Notes under the pieces: generated by a model
Seen by the model: only the letters and a program-made list of their open reading frames with translations
What the model was told of the DNA's origin: nothing
Databases searched by the model: none
Source of the DNA: Aggregicoccus sp. 17bor-14
GTDB lineage: Bacteria > Myxococcota > Myxococcia > Myxococcales > Myxococcaceae
NCBI RefSeq assembly: GCF_009659535.1
Contig: NZ_VJZZ01000003.1
Coordinates: 442,947-506,946, forward strand
DNA: 64,000 nucleotides
Direction: 5' to 3'
Translations under genes and position numbers: made by a program
Shown: positions 31,180 through 41,404 of the stretch, piece after piece
Position numbering within the stretch: position 1 is the first letter of the stretch
Layout: every line of letters starts with the position of its first letter

Positions 31180-32072
31180 CTGGGGCGCAGGTCCTCCTGC
31201 ACGTAGCGCTGCGCCTCGGCGAGCACCCAGGTGCGGAAGGCCGCGAGCCCCGCGTGCGACTGCGAGCGTGGCGGGAAGACGAGGTAGTGCGCGTACTCGG
31301 AGCGCAGCCGCTCGGGGAAGAGGCGCACGAGCCGGCCTGACTCCACCAGCGGGCGCATCAGCGTGAGGCGGCCCAGCGCCACGCCGAGCCCCTCTGCGGC
31401 GGCGCGGTGCAGGGTCTCCGAGTCGTCGAAGTTCGCCACGTAGCGCGGCGGTGGCGTGCCGCCGTGTGCGGCGAACCACTCGTTCCAGGTGCCGCCCGCT
31501 GCCCCCAGCAGGGGAAAGCGCGAGAGGGTGCGCAGCGTGGGCCGCCCGAGCCGCTCGAGGAGCGCGGGGCTCGCGGAGGGGGTGACCCAGTCGTCGAAGA
31601 GGTGCACGGCCTGCAGGCCCGGCCACTGCCCGCGCCCGAAGCGCAGGCCCGCATCCACGGAGGTATCGCGCTCGAAGTCCACGAGGTCCGTGGTGGACTG
31701 CAGGTTGATCTCCAGCTGCGGGTGCGCCGCGAGGAACGCAGGGAGCCGCGGCACCAGCCAGCTGGAGGCGAAGGAGGGCATCAGGGTGAGCGTGAGCACC
31801 TCGTCGCGCCGGGCGCGGTAGGGGCGCAGCGCCTGCTCCAGCGCGTCCAGGTGCACGTCCACGCGCTCGAGCAACTGGCGTCCGTCGGGGGTCAGCTCCA
31901 CGCCGCGCGCCTGGCGCGTGAAGAGGCGCTGGCCAAGGTGCTCCTCGAGGCCGCGGATCTGGTGGCTCAGCGCGCTCACCGTGAGGTGCAGCGACTCGGC
32001 CGCGCGCGAGAGGTTTCCGCGGCGGGCGGCGGCGACGAAGCCCTGGAGGGCATTGAGGGGTGGCCGGCTCAT
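31125..32072 (-). CDS. LysR-family transcriptional regulator (GcvA-like)
   Basis: 315 residues. Winged-helix domain FVAAARRGNLSRAAESLHLTVSALSHQIRGLE (about 12-43), followed by a type-2 periplasmic-binding-like effector domain of the GcvA type (NLQSTTDLVDFERDTSVDAGLRFG, AAAEGLGVALGRLTLM). Divergent from a small ORF at 32213. The 140-bp gap has two near-identical 15-bp palindromes, so autoregulation and control of the small ORF are likely. The 3' end overlaps DUF4230. Confidence 0.92.
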   Translation of the reverse strand: MSRPPLNALQGFVAAARRGNLSRAAESLHLTVSALSHQIRGLEEHLGQRLFTRQARGVELTPDGRQLLERVDVHLDALEQALRPYRARRDEVLTLTLMPSFASSWLVPRLPAFLAAHPQLEINLQSTTDLVDFERDTSVDAGLRFGRGQWPGLQAVHLFDDWVTPSASPALLERLGRPTLRTLSRFPLLGAAGGTWNEWFAAHGGTPPPRYVANFDDSETLHRAAAEGLGVALGRLTLMRPLVESGRLVRLFPERLRSEYAHYLVFPPRSQSHAGLAAFRTWVLAEAQRYVQEDLRPSYPAPPASGRRSTKRTSR

Positions 32073-32085
32073 GGGGTGACCTGCC

Positions 32086-32100
32086 TTGAAGAAAGCTCAA
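32086..32100. promoter_or_regulatory. LysR-type operator palindrome, site 1
   Basis: TTGAAGAAAGCTCAA: 4-bp arms TTGA/TCAA in the T-N11-A form of LysR sites, 14 bp upstream of the LysR start. A CAACCC/GGGTTG palindrome adjoins it (32099-32110). Matches site 2 at 11 of 15 positions. Confidence 0.5.
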
Positions 32101-32149
32101 CCCTGGGTTGCAAAACTCTCGCTTTTGCCTCTGAAGGCACCTCCTTACC

Positions 32150-32164
32150 TTGAGCCCAGCTCAA
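32150..32164. promoter_or_regulatory. LysR-type operator palindrome, site 2
   Basis: TTGAGCCCAGCTCAA: perfect 6-bp arms around CCA, T-N11-A form. Its centre is 64 bp from that of site 1, close to six helical turns. Confidence 0.55.
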
Positions 32165-32212
32165 CGGCCAGGGGCGCTTCGTCCCGGGCGAGTGGAGCGC
32201 GGGGAGTCAGCG

Positions 32213-32410
32213 ATGAGCACGTACAAGGACTTGCTGTTCCTGCAGGGCTACATGGGTGCGGCCAGTGTCGAGGCCGAGCGCGAGACAGGTGCGCTCGAGG
32301 CGCCAGCGTCCGCAGCGAAGGTGCGTCGTCTCGAAGCGGTGCCTCAGCCCCGGCGGCTCACGCTCGTCCGCACGAGCGTCGACGCCCGCGAGGCCGGAGG
32401 CTGCTGCTGA
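32213..32410 (+). CDS. small protein divergent from LysR (65 aa)
   Basis: ATG 32213. The first 25 residues (MSTYKDLLFLQGYMGAASVE) look structured; the rest is basic, ending VDAREAGGCC. No family is recognised. A weak GGGGAGTCAGCG precedes the start. The case for it being real rests on the twin LysR-type palindromes in the shared promoter and on its good N-terminal sequence. A 42-base repeat starts directly after its stop codon. Function unknown; possibly a short regulator. Confidence 0.5.
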   Translation: MSTYKDLLFLQGYMGAASVEAERETGALEAPASAAKVRRLEAVPQPRRLTLVRTSVDAREAGGCC

Positions 32411-32452
32411 CCGCGTCCTCCCTCTCCCCCTGGGAGAGGGCCGGGGTGAGGG
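32411..32452. repeat. 42-bp REP-like repeat, copy B
   Basis: Begins at the base after a TGA stop and matches the repeat at 43190-43231 at 38 of 42 positions. Contains CCCTCTCCC (32420-32428) and GGGAGAGGG (32432-32440), a 9-bp-arm hairpin, then CCGGGGTGAGGG. Confidence 0.7.
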
Positions 32453-32465
32453 TGCCGGGCGAAGC

Positions 32466-33767
32466 TCACGCGCCCCGGCGCAACCCACCGCGCTCGAGCA
32501 CGAAGCGCCCGGCGATTCCGTCGCCAGAGCCCTGCAGTCCATCAAGCCCCTCGCGCGTGCGCGACAGCACCGCCAGCTCGCGCCAGCCGAGGAAGGCCCA
32601 CAGCGCGTCCTCCCCCACCTGCAGCGCGAGACGCGCCTGCAGCTCGTGGGTGAGCAACCGCGCAGCGTCGCTGCCATCTCCAGCCGCCACGGCCCACAGC
32701 CCCGTTGTCTCTGACGCCAGCGCCACGCCGCCCTGCTCATCGCGCTGCACCGGCCGCAGCGCGGCGGGACGCGCCTCGAGGTTCCGCCACGCGGCCGCAT
32801 CCACGGTCTCGGGCGCAAGGCCCCAGGCCTCGCGCGGCACGTAGCGCACGAGCTCCGGGTCTTGGAGGACGTAGAAGACGCGCAGCCCCGCCGGGCCCTC
32901 GCGATGGAGGCTGCCGAACGCGCGCGTGACGAATCCGTCGGGCCGCAGCACCGGCAGCACCTGCGCGAGCAGCTCGTCCGCGGAGGCCTCGCCTCCTCCT
33001 TCGCGCAGCCTTGCGGCAAGCGCCGAGACATGCCCCTCCAGCGCCTCACCACTCGCGACGAAGCCTGCGTGCAGCGAGGCAAGGTCCACACGTGACAGAG
33101 GCCCCTGGCGCGGCTGCACCCAGAGCTGCTCTCCCTCCACGCGGTGGAGGGCACCTTGCCCCCGCAGCGCTCCGATGAGCGCATCCACGAAGCTCGCCCG
33201 ACTGGCCGCCGACATGTCTCGCCCTGCAGCGGCCTCGCTCGGAGCCCGCGTGCCCGAACGCACGCTCTCCCCGCGCGCCACGACCGATTCCGTCGTGCCT
33301 CCCGCCTCGCACGATTCGCCTGGCGTTCCTGCCAGCTCCGCCTCGAGCAGCCGCGCCTCCTCATCCAGCGGGTCCGCGCGGAGCACGCGTGCCACGAGTT
33401 CTGCCGCGCGCGCCCGCTCCCCGCGGCGCAGCGCGAGCACGGCAAGCACCTTGAGGGCCTCGGGGTCCTCGGGAGCGAGCGCGAGCGCCCTCTGCAGCGC
33501 GGCCTCCCCCTCGCGGTAGCGCTCGAGCGCGAGCAGGGCCCGCGCGTGGCCCAGGTGCACCTGCAGCTCGCGCGGGAAGTCGCGCACGAGCGCCTCGAGC
33601 AGCCGCAGCGCCTCGAGCTCGGCGCCGGCATCGATGCGCGCGTGGGCGAGCGCGAGCCGCAGCGTGGGCCCGCCCTCGCGCGCCGCCGCCGCCTCGAGCA
33701 GCGCGAGCTCCGCCGGGGAGAGCCGCTCCCCCGCCTCCACCTTGCGGCGGACGGCCTCGAGGTTCAT
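32466..33767 (-). CDS. TPR protein with DUF1444-like C-terminus
   Basis: 433 residues. Residues about 20-160 form tetratricopeptide-like helical repeats (LQVHLGHARALLALERYREGE, ALKVLAVLALRRGERARAAE). After a Ser/Gly/Glu linker (about 155-190), residues 190-430 resemble DUF1444 proteins (LLPVLRPDGFVTRAF, GLRVFYVLQDPELVRYV). No signal peptide, so cytosolic. TPRs suggest a protein-interaction role; the DUF1444 part has no known activity. Separated from the DUF1684 gene upstream by 13 bases, so they form an operon. Confidence 0.78.
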   Translation of the reverse strand: MNLEAVRRKVEAGERLSPAELALLEAAAAREGGPTLRLALAHARIDAGAELEALRLLEALVRDFPRELQVHLGHARALLALERYREGEAALQRALALAPEDPEALKVLAVLALRRGERARAAELVARVLRADPLDEEARLLEAELAGTPGESCEAGGTTESVVARGESVRSGTRAPSEAAAGRDMSAASRASFVDALIGALRGQGALHRVEGEQLWVQPRQGPLSRVDLASLHAGFVASGEALEGHVSALAARLREGGGEASADELLAQVLPVLRPDGFVTRAFGSLHREGPAGLRVFYVLQDPELVRYVPREAWGLAPETVDAAAWRNLEARPAALRPVQRDEQGGVALASETTGLWAVAAGDGSDAARLLTHELQARLALQVGEDALWAFLGWRELAVLSRTREGLDGLQGSGDGIAGRFVLERGGLRRGA

Positions 33768-33780
33768 CGGCCCCTGCGCC

Positions 33781-34701
33781 TCAGTGCGTGCCCGCGCGCT
33801 TCTCGCCGGCCTCCACGCGCACCGCGAGGCGGTTGTCGCGCGGGGGCAGCGGGCAGGTGGCGAAGGAGGTGAACGCGCAGGGCGGGTTCGTGGCGCGGTT
33901 GAAGTCGAGCACCGTCTTCCCGTTCTTCGGCAGCGGCGCGTAGAGGAAGCGCCCGGGAGCGTAGGTGTCGGTGCGGTTGGTCTGGTCCGCGAAGATGATG
34001 AAGAGCTGGTCGTCGCCCGGCTCGATCACCGGCGTCAGGTGGTACTCCTTGCCCTGGAAGCGGAAGACGAGCGTGCCCGGCGAGGGCATGTCCTCCACCG
34101 CGCCGAGCACGTTGGGCACGGCGACGGACTTCTGCCCCCGCCCCGGCTCGAGCCGCGCCTCGACGCGCCAGGCCGGGTCGTAGGGGAAGAGCGGGATGCC
34201 CTTGAACTCACGGCGCGCGGGCGAGGCCGTGTCGCGCACGCGCAGGCCGAGCTTTCCCTGGCGCGAGATGACGTGGAACTGGATGGTGCCCACCTCGAGC
34301 ACGTCCGGCTCACCGGCCGCGTCCGAGTGCAGCGCGCCGCCCGTGAAGGGCTGGTCCTTCGCGCTCACGCTCACGCCCTTCGCAGGGGTGAAGCTGAGGC
34401 TCGTGCCGTGGCGGGTGAGCGTTCCCACCAGCGGGGGCGCGCTGGGGGGCAGCGGGATGTCGCTGTCGGGCGCCGAGCCCACGCGGCTGTCGCCCTCCTT
34501 CAGCCAGTGCAGGCCCACCAGGCTGAGCCAGCCGTCCTCGGCGGTGAGGCGGCGCACCCGCTCCTCGTGCCACGCCTGCTGCTCGGAGGCGGGGTCCGTC
34601 TTGGAGCTCTTCTCGGAGCCCTTCTCGGCGGTCTTGGCCGGCTGGGCAGGGGCGGCGCTCACGAGCAGCGACAGGGCAAGCGGCAGGGACATCGACGGCA
34701 T
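33781..34701 (-). CDS. DUF1684 secreted protein
   Basis: 306 residues with a signal peptide (MSLPLALSLLVSAAPAQ). Residues about 45-300 match the DUF1684 family: WHEERVRRLTAEDGWLSLVGLHWL at the start, a central KLGLRVRDTASPARREF block, and the invariant end LDFNRATNPPCAFTSFATCPLPPRDNRL. The family is found in many environmental bacteria and is uncharacterised; its conserved NPPCAF ... CPLPP segment suggests a structural or active-site role. Upstream member of an operon with the TPR protein; downstream of the glyoxalase with 38 bases between. Confidence 0.88.
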   Translation of the reverse strand: MPSMSLPLALSLLVSAAPAQPAKTAEKGSEKSSKTDPASEQQAWHEERVRRLTAEDGWLSLVGLHWLKEGDSRVGSAPDSDIPLPPSAPPLVGTLTRHGTSLSFTPAKGVSVSAKDQPFTGGALHSDAAGEPDVLEVGTIQFHVISRQGKLGLRVRDTASPARREFKGIPLFPYDPAWRVEARLEPGRGQKSVAVPNVLGAVEDMPSPGTLVFRFQGKEYHLTPVIEPGDDQLFIIFADQTNRTDTYAPGRFLYAPLPKNGKTVLDFNRATNPPCAFTSFATCPLPPRDNRLAVRVEAGEKRAGTH

Positions 34702-34739
34702 GGAGACTCTCCGGGTTCTCGAGAACGGCGGGGAAGACT

Positions 34740-35138
34740 TCAGGCGCGCGGCGCGGCCTTCTGCTCGATGAGCTCGACGCGGTAGCCGTCCGGGTCCTCG
34801 ACGAAGGCGATGACGGTGGTGCCGTGCTTCATCGGCCCCGGCTCGCGCACGATGCGGCCACCCGCGGCGCGCAGCCGCTCGCAGGTGGCGTAGATGTCCT
34901 GCACGCCGAGCGCGATGTGGCCGTAGGCGTTGCCCAGCTCGTACGCCTTCGTGTCCCAGTTGTGGGTGAGCTCGATGGCGGTGTGGGTGTCCTCGGGGCC
35001 GAAGCCCACGAAGGCGAGCGTGAAGCGCCCCTCCGGGTACTCGTGGCGGCGCAGCAGGCGCATCCCGAGGATGCGCGTGTAGAAGTCCAGGGAGCGCTCG
35101 AGGTCGCCCACTCGCAGCATGGTGTGGAGGATCCGCAT
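34740..35138 (-). CDS. gloA: lactoylglutathione lyase (glyoxalase I)
   Basis: 132 residues, typical length. Metal ligands are at the expected places: His5 ([10 protein letters not shown]), Glu near 56 ([10 protein letters not shown]), His near 74 (YGHIALGV) and Glu near 122 ([11 protein letters not shown]). [15 protein letters not shown] is glyoxalase-I specific. The enzyme converts the methylglyoxal-glutathione hemithioacetal to S-lactoylglutathione in the cytosol. Reading toward the DUF1684 gene. A GCGCTAGAAC box lies about 10 bases before its start. Confidence 0.93.
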   Translation of the reverse strand: MRILHTMLRVGDLERSLDFYTRILGMRLLRRHEYPEGRFTLAFVGFGPEDTHTAIELTHNWDTKAYELGNAYGHIALGVQDIYATCERLRAAGGRIVREPGPMKHGTTVIAFVEDPDGYRVELIEQKAAPRA

Positions 35139-35259
35139 GGTGTGCAGGGTTCTAGCGCCCGGCGGCTCGGCGTGCAGCCGCTTCGCACAAAAGGTTCAGG
35201 CCTGGTCGCCTCCCCCTGGCCCGCTTGCCGCCGCGCCCGCGCAGGCTTAACGGTCGTCC

Positions 35260-36210
35260 ATGCGCGCCATGGTCATCCCCCGCTTCGGCGGTCCCGAGGT
35301 CTTCGAGGAGCGGGAGGTGAAGATCCCTCCGCCCGGTCCCTACCAGCTGCTCGTGCGGGTGCGCGCGAGCGGCACCAACCCGGTGGATGCGAAGCTGCGG
35401 CAGGACGGGAGCTGGGCGGGGCTGAAGCTGCCCGCGGTCATCGGCTACGACGTGTCGGGCACGGTGGAGGCGGTGGGCCCCGGCGTCACGGACTTCCACG
35501 TGGGCGACGCGGTGTTCTACACGCCGGAGATCTTCGGCAACCCCTGGGGCAGCTACGCGGAGCTGAACCTGGTGAACGCGAGCATCGTCGCGCCCAAGCC
35601 GATGAACCTCTCGCACGAGGAGGCGGCGGCCGTGCCGCTCGCGGGGGGCACGGCGTGGGAGGCGCTCGCCCGGCGCATCCAGCTTCATCAGGGAGAGACC
35701 ATCCTCATCCACGGCGGCGCCGGCGGCGTGGGCAGCTTCGCGGTGCAGATGGCGCGCGCGGTGGGCGCGCGCGTGCTCGCCACCGCGGGGACGGAGAACC
35801 AGGAGACGCTGCGCCGCCTGGGCGCGCACGTGGCCATCGACTACCGCAAGGAGGACCCGGCGGAGGTGGCGCTGCGCGAGACGGACGGCACGGGGGTGGA
35901 CGCGGTGTTCGACACCGCGGGCGTGAACATCCTGCCGAGCCTGCGCGCCACGCGGACCTCGGGAAGGCTCGCGACGATTCTCGGCGTGCAGGGAGACCTG
36001 AGCCTCCTGTACCAGAAGAACCAGACGCTGCACGGCGTGTTCCTGCTGCGCGAGCGCGAGCGGCTGGAGGAGATGACCCAGCTCATCGAGAAGGGCGGCG
36101 TGAAGCCGCTGGTGGAGCAGGTGCTGTCACTCAACCAGGTGGCCGAGGCCCACCGCCGCCTCGACTCGGGCCACGGGCGCGGCAAGCTCGTGCTGAAGGT
36201 GGCGCCGTAG
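35260..36210 (+). CDS. quinone oxidoreductase-like medium-chain dehydrogenase
   Basis: 316 residues, zinc-free MDR type. VRVRASGTNPVDAKLRQ (about 28-44) and PAVIGYDVSGTVEAVGPGV (about 53-71) mark the quinone-oxidoreductase branch; the cofactor motif is HGGAGGVGSFAVQMARA near 150, favouring NADPH. Zn-binding Cys are absent. Reduces quinones or enones in the cytosol. The start could be ATG 35260 or 35269; the first gives the canonical MRAMVIP start. A nested hairpin follows the stop. Confidence 0.9.
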   Translation: MRAMVIPRFGGPEVFEEREVKIPPPGPYQLLVRVRASGTNPVDAKLRQDGSWAGLKLPAVIGYDVSGTVEAVGPGVTDFHVGDAVFYTPEIFGNPWGSYAELNLVNASIVAPKPMNLSHEEAAAVPLAGGTAWEALARRIQLHQGETILIHGGAGGVGSFAVQMARAVGARVLATAGTENQETLRRLGAHVAIDYRKEDPAEVALRETDGTGVDAVFDTAGVNILPSLRATRTSGRLATILGVQGDLSLLYQKNQTLHGVFLLRERERLEEMTQLIEKGGVKPLVEQVLSLNQVAEAHRRLDSGHGRGKLVLKVAP

Positions 36211-36220
36211 AGGGAACGAG

Positions 36221-36288
36221 GGTGAGGGTGCCGAGCGCCACCGGGTTGCATCTGCGAGGAGCAACCCGGCGTCCGTGAAACCCTCACC
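36221..36288. terminator. nested hairpins between convergent genes
   Basis: Inner stem CCGGGTTGC (36241-36249)/GCAACCCGG (36261-36269), 11-base loop; outer arms GGTGAGGGT (36221-36229)/ACCCTCACC (36280-36288). It lies between the convergent ends of the quinone oxidoreductase and the secreted protein and could stop transcription both ways. No T-run. Confidence 0.5.
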
Positions 36289-36315
36289 TCGACCCGCTCC
36301 CGGAGAGAGCTCGTC

Positions 36316-37218
36316 TCAGTACGCGTAGCTCGCCACGTCCGCGCGCACCTTGGAGACGATGCCGCCCCAGTTGCCGTTCGCGTAGTGGTTGTAGCTCTCG
36401 CCGTCGTCGCGGAAGTCCACCGTGTGGTAGCTCCACTTCGCGCGGCCGCCCTCGCACGCGTTGGTGCCCAGCGTGAGGTCGTTGCAGAACCAGTCGCTCG
36501 GGTTGCAGTAGCTCCCGCCGCTGCTGCCCGAGACGCCGCCGGTGGAGTGGTACGCGACCACCTCGTCGTCCTGGCCCGGGAGGATGCCGGAGTACAGCGT
36601 GCCCTTGGCGCCCGCGAACATGTAGAACCAGCGCCCGCCGGTGACGTTGTGGTTGTAGAGCGCGCGCGCCGTGGTGGTGACGAGGTCGCTCACCAGCGGC
36701 TCGCTCAGGAGCCAGTCACCGTCGTCCGCGAGCTCGCTGCCGCCGCCCGCGCCGCTCGCCACGTCCACCCACTTGATGTTCCACCCGGTCTGGGTGGTGC
36801 CATCCGTGTTGCCGCACTGGCCCGCGCTGTTGGGCACCGCGTTCTTCTTGTAGCGCTGGCTCGTGCCGTACAGGCTCAGCGCGTAGCCGATCTGCAGGTC
36901 GCCCGCCGAGTGCACCGCCACGTAGCACCAGTTGCTCCCCGTGCAGAAGCAGTCGAGCGCATCGCGGATGCGGCCGTTCTCGCTGCCCACGTGCTGGCTG
37001 CCCACCCAGTTCACCGCGCGCGGGTTCACGCCGGTGGCAGAGGACGCGGGGCCCCAGTAGCTGAAGTCCGCGTAGTTGCCGGGCTGGGTGGTGCCGCCGT
37101 TGCGGCCGTGGATCCACAGCGTGTAGTTCGTCGCCGAGGCCTCGGTCGCACCAAGGAGGCTCAGGGAGACGCACAGCAGGACGAACGCGGGGAACAGGGA
37201 CTTCGCAAGACGCGGCAT
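36316..37218 (-). CDS. secreted protein of unknown family, possible alpha/beta hydrolase
   Basis: 300 residues. Signal peptide to about residue 29 (FVLLCVSLSLLGATEASA). Mature part is rich in Gly, Trp, Tyr and Cys (six Cys), as in extracellular enzymes. YTLWIHGRNGGTT near 32 resembles an oxyanion HG motif and VAVHSAGDLQIGYAL near 100 a nucleophile elbow (HSAG instead of GxSxG); DDGDW near 167 and HYANGNWGG near the end could complete a triad. I cannot name a family; lipase or peptidase activity is only inferred. Base composition and codon use are somewhat less GC-extreme. Confidence 0.7.
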   Translation of the reverse strand: MPRLAKSLFPAFVLLCVSLSLLGATEASATNYTLWIHGRNGGTTQPGNYADFSYWGPASSATGVNPRAVNWVGSQHVGSENGRIRDALDCFCTGSNWCYVAVHSAGDLQIGYALSLYGTSQRYKKNAVPNSAGQCGNTDGTTQTGWNIKWVDVASGAGGGSELADDGDWLLSEPLVSDLVTTTARALYNHNVTGGRWFYMFAGAKGTLYSGILPGQDDEVVAYHSTGGVSGSSGGSYCNPSDWFCNDLTLGTNACEGGRAKWSYHTVDFRDDGESYNHYANGNWGGIVSKVRADVASYAY

Positions 37219-37326
37219 GGGGAGGCCTCCGGCTCAGGCACTGCGTTGAGTGAGCCCCACACCGGCAACCTGCTGCACACCTTCGCGCCGACCTGCGGGG
37301 CGGCGCGTACTTTGACCCCAAAATCA

Positions 37327-37358
37327 GCGGGGCCCGACGCAGCACGCGTGGGCCCCGC
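37327..37358 (-). terminator. intrinsic terminator of S9 peptidase gene
   Basis: GCGGGGCCC (37327-37335) and GGGCCCCGC (37350-37358) form a 9-bp stem with a 14-base loop; on the reverse strand it is followed by TGATTTTGGGG, a short T-run. Placed 36 bases after the peptidase stop. Confidence 0.65.
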
Positions 37359-37393
37359 AGACTAATCGACACTCAGTTGCATGACGCCCAGCG

Positions 37394-39463
<2,070 letters not shown>

Positions 39464-39621
39464 GGCAGGGGACCTCCGGAGCGGTGGAAACGCAGCGACA
39501 GGCGACGCTGCCGCCTTCGCCGGGCGCTGTCCACCGCAACCTCGCCCGCCGCCCGCCGCCCGCAGCGGGCGCGGGCGCCGGATTGGCGCAAGGCGCACAC
39601 CTGGCATAGACCTTGGGGGGC

Positions 39622-40971
39622 ATGCCCACCGCCGAGCCCCTGTTGCCGGACCTGCTGGACGCAGCGCTGCAGCAGCAGCGCCAGCGCGCGGTCGCGATGG
39701 GTGCGCGCGTGCGGCTGGTGGGCGCGGCGCTGCTCCTGCCGCTGGTGAGCGCGCTGTGGCTGCTGGGGGGCGAGGACTGGAAGCCCTACGTGCTGCCGCT
39801 CGCGCTCTACTTCGCGAGCGCGCTCGCGCTCTTCCTGCTGCGCGAGCGCCGCGGCGTGGCGGTGCGCGCGCTGGTGCAGTCGCTCCTGGACGTGGTGCTC
39901 GTCTTCTGGGTGCAGCACGAGGCGCTGCCGGTGAGCCCCTTTCCCGCGGGCGTGGCGGGCTTCAGCCTGGGGCTGTTCGGCCTGCTGGTGGTGCTCAGCG
40001 GCCTGACGCTCTCGCTGCGCGTCACGCTGCTCACCGCGGCGCTGGGCACGCTCGCGCAGGTGGCGCTGATGCGCGAGGCGGGCGTGGGCCTGGGCGCGCA
40101 GCTGGTCGCAGGCGTGGTGCTCTTCCTCATCGCCTCGGTGAGCCAGTTCGGCGCGCTGCGCGTGCGCTCGCTGGCGCTGGGGCTCACGCGGGTGGAGGTG
40201 GAGCGGCAGCTGGAGCACCGGCGGGTGGAGGAGGTGGAGGCGGCGCACGCGCAGCTGCAGCGCCTGCAGCGCGAGAAGGACGCGCTGAGCGAGCTGGTGG
40301 TGCACGACCTGCGCAGCCCCCTCACCGCGGTGCTGCTCAACTTGGAATGGCTCGCCTCGGAGGTGGGCCCGGAGCGCCCGCAGTGGGCCGAGTCCCTGCG
40401 CGACTGCGAGGCGCTCGCGCGCCGCCTCACCGGCATGGTGACGGACCTGCTCGAGGTGAGCCGGCTCGAGGAGGGGCGGCTCACCCTCAAGCGCACGGCG
40501 CTGTCCGCGGCGCGCCTGGTGGACGAGGTGCGCCGCCAGGCCGCGCCGCTCGCGCGCACGAAGGGGCTGCAGGTGGAGGCCTCGGTGCCTCCGTCGCTCG
40601 AGGTGGTGGCGGACCGCGCGCTGCTCACCCGCGTGATGGAGAACCTCGCCGCCAACGCCGCGCGCCACACCCCGAAGGGTGGACGCATGCAGCTGGAGGC
40701 GCAGCTGCGGGACGACGAGGTGCTGCTCGCGGTGCACAACGACGGGCGGCCCATCCCGCCGCCCGCGCGCGAGCACCTCTTCGACAAGTTCGCGCAGGGC
40801 AGCGACGAGAAGAACGCGCGCAGCGGCTGGGGCCTGGGGCTCTACTTCTGCCGGCTCGCGGTGGAGGCCCACGGCGGCCGCATCCAGGTGGAGGACGTGC
40901 CCGGCTGGAGCACCTCCTTCGTCGTGCGGCTGCCAAGCGCTCCCCCCTCACCCGGGAGAGGGGCGGGCTAG
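39622..40971 (+). CDS. membrane sensor histidine kinase
   Basis: 449 residues from ATG 39622. Six hydrophobic segments between about 30 and 175 form an integral membrane sensor without a periplasmic domain. A coiled coil (about 190-225) leads to the H-box ELVVHDLRSPLTAVL (His 228). N-box ENLAANAARHTPKGG, G1 NDGRPIPP, F-box LFDKFAQ and G2 GWGLGLYFCR are intact, so it should be active. No response regulator is adjacent. The last residues SPGRGAG are encoded by a REP-like hairpin, and the stop overlaps the convergent gene by 4 bases. Confidence 0.9.
   Translation: MPTAEPLLPDLLDAALQQQRQRAVAMGARVRLVGAALLLPLVSALWLLGGEDWKPYVLPLALYFASALALFLLRERRGVAVRALVQSLLDVVLVFWVQHEALPVSPFPAGVAGFSLGLFGLLVVLSGLTLSLRVTLLTAALGTLAQVALMREAGVGLGAQLVAGVVLFLIASVSQFGALRVRSLALGLTRVEVERQLEHRRVEEVEAAHAQLQRLQREKDALSELVVHDLRSPLTAVLLNLEWLASEVGPERPQWAESLRDCEALARRLTGMVTDLLEVSRLEEGRLTLKRTALSAARLVDEVRRQAAPLARTKGLQVEASVPPSLEVVADRALLTRVMENLAANAARHTPKGGRMQLEAQLRDDEVLLAVHNDGRPIPPPAREHLFDKFAQGSDEKNARSGWGLGLYFCRLAVEAHGGRIQVEDVPGWSTSFVVRLPSAPPSPGRGAG
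40944..40963. repeat. REP-like hairpin within the 3' end of the kinase gene
   Basis: CCCCTC (40944-40949)/GAGGGG (40958-40963), loop ACCCGGGA, codes for the kinase C-terminus and lies at the convergent ends of two genes. Degenerate member of the CCCTCTCCC family. Confidence 0.45.
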
Positions 40972-41381
40972 GGCTCCACGCGCACCAGCGTCGCCGGAGG
41001 CACGGCCTCCACGGGCTTGCCCTTCTCGTCCAACGGCTGGAGCCTCAGCCCGCCCTGGAGCACGACGAAGCCGCGCACGCCGCCCTCCCCCTCGAGCTCC
41101 AGCCGGTACACCGTGGCCTCGGGCTTTCCGGGCACCCCGTGCGTCTCGCGCCAGTGGCCGCGGTGCTCGTAGCGCCGGTCGCCGTCCCAGCTGTGCCGGT
41201 CCTCCTCCTGGAGGAGGCAGCGGCCGTCCGGCTCCAGCGTGAGACGGGTGAGGATGATGCTGCAGTTGTCGCAGGGCAGGCGTCCCTCGTAGACGGTGTG
41301 GACCGTGAGGGGCGGCGGCCGGGTATCCGGGCGCGTGGCGCAGGCGAGCGCCAGCAAGCCGAGGCAGAGGAGCGCGCGCAT
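40968..41381 (-). CDS. NlpE-like lipoprotein
   Basis: 137 residues from ATG 41381 with lipoprotein signal LLCLGLLALAC (Cys 14). YEGRLPCDNCSIILTRLTL (about 31-49) matches the N-terminal domain of copper-resistance lipoprotein NlpE, including the CxxC motif (YxGxLPCxxC). DGRCLLQEEDRH, GHWRETHG and VYRLELEG continue the small beta-barrel. In Escherichia coli NlpE reports surface and lipoprotein stress; whether this shorter protein signals is unknown. Convergent with the kinase gene. Confidence 0.8.
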   Translation of the reverse strand: MRALLCLGLLALACATRPDTRPPPLTVHTVYEGRLPCDNCSIILTRLTLEPDGRCLLQEEDRHSWDGDRRYEHRGHWRETHGVPGKPEATVYRLELEGEGGVRGFVVLQGGLRLQPLDEKGKPVEAVPPATLVRVEP

Positions 41382-41404
41382 GCGCAGAAGGTGCGCACCC
41401 CGCG

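Noticed and set aside
29530-32100. 856-codon reverse open frame
   Set aside because: Runs across acs, the dioxygenase, DUF4230 and the LysR gene in the wrong frames; a product of high GC.
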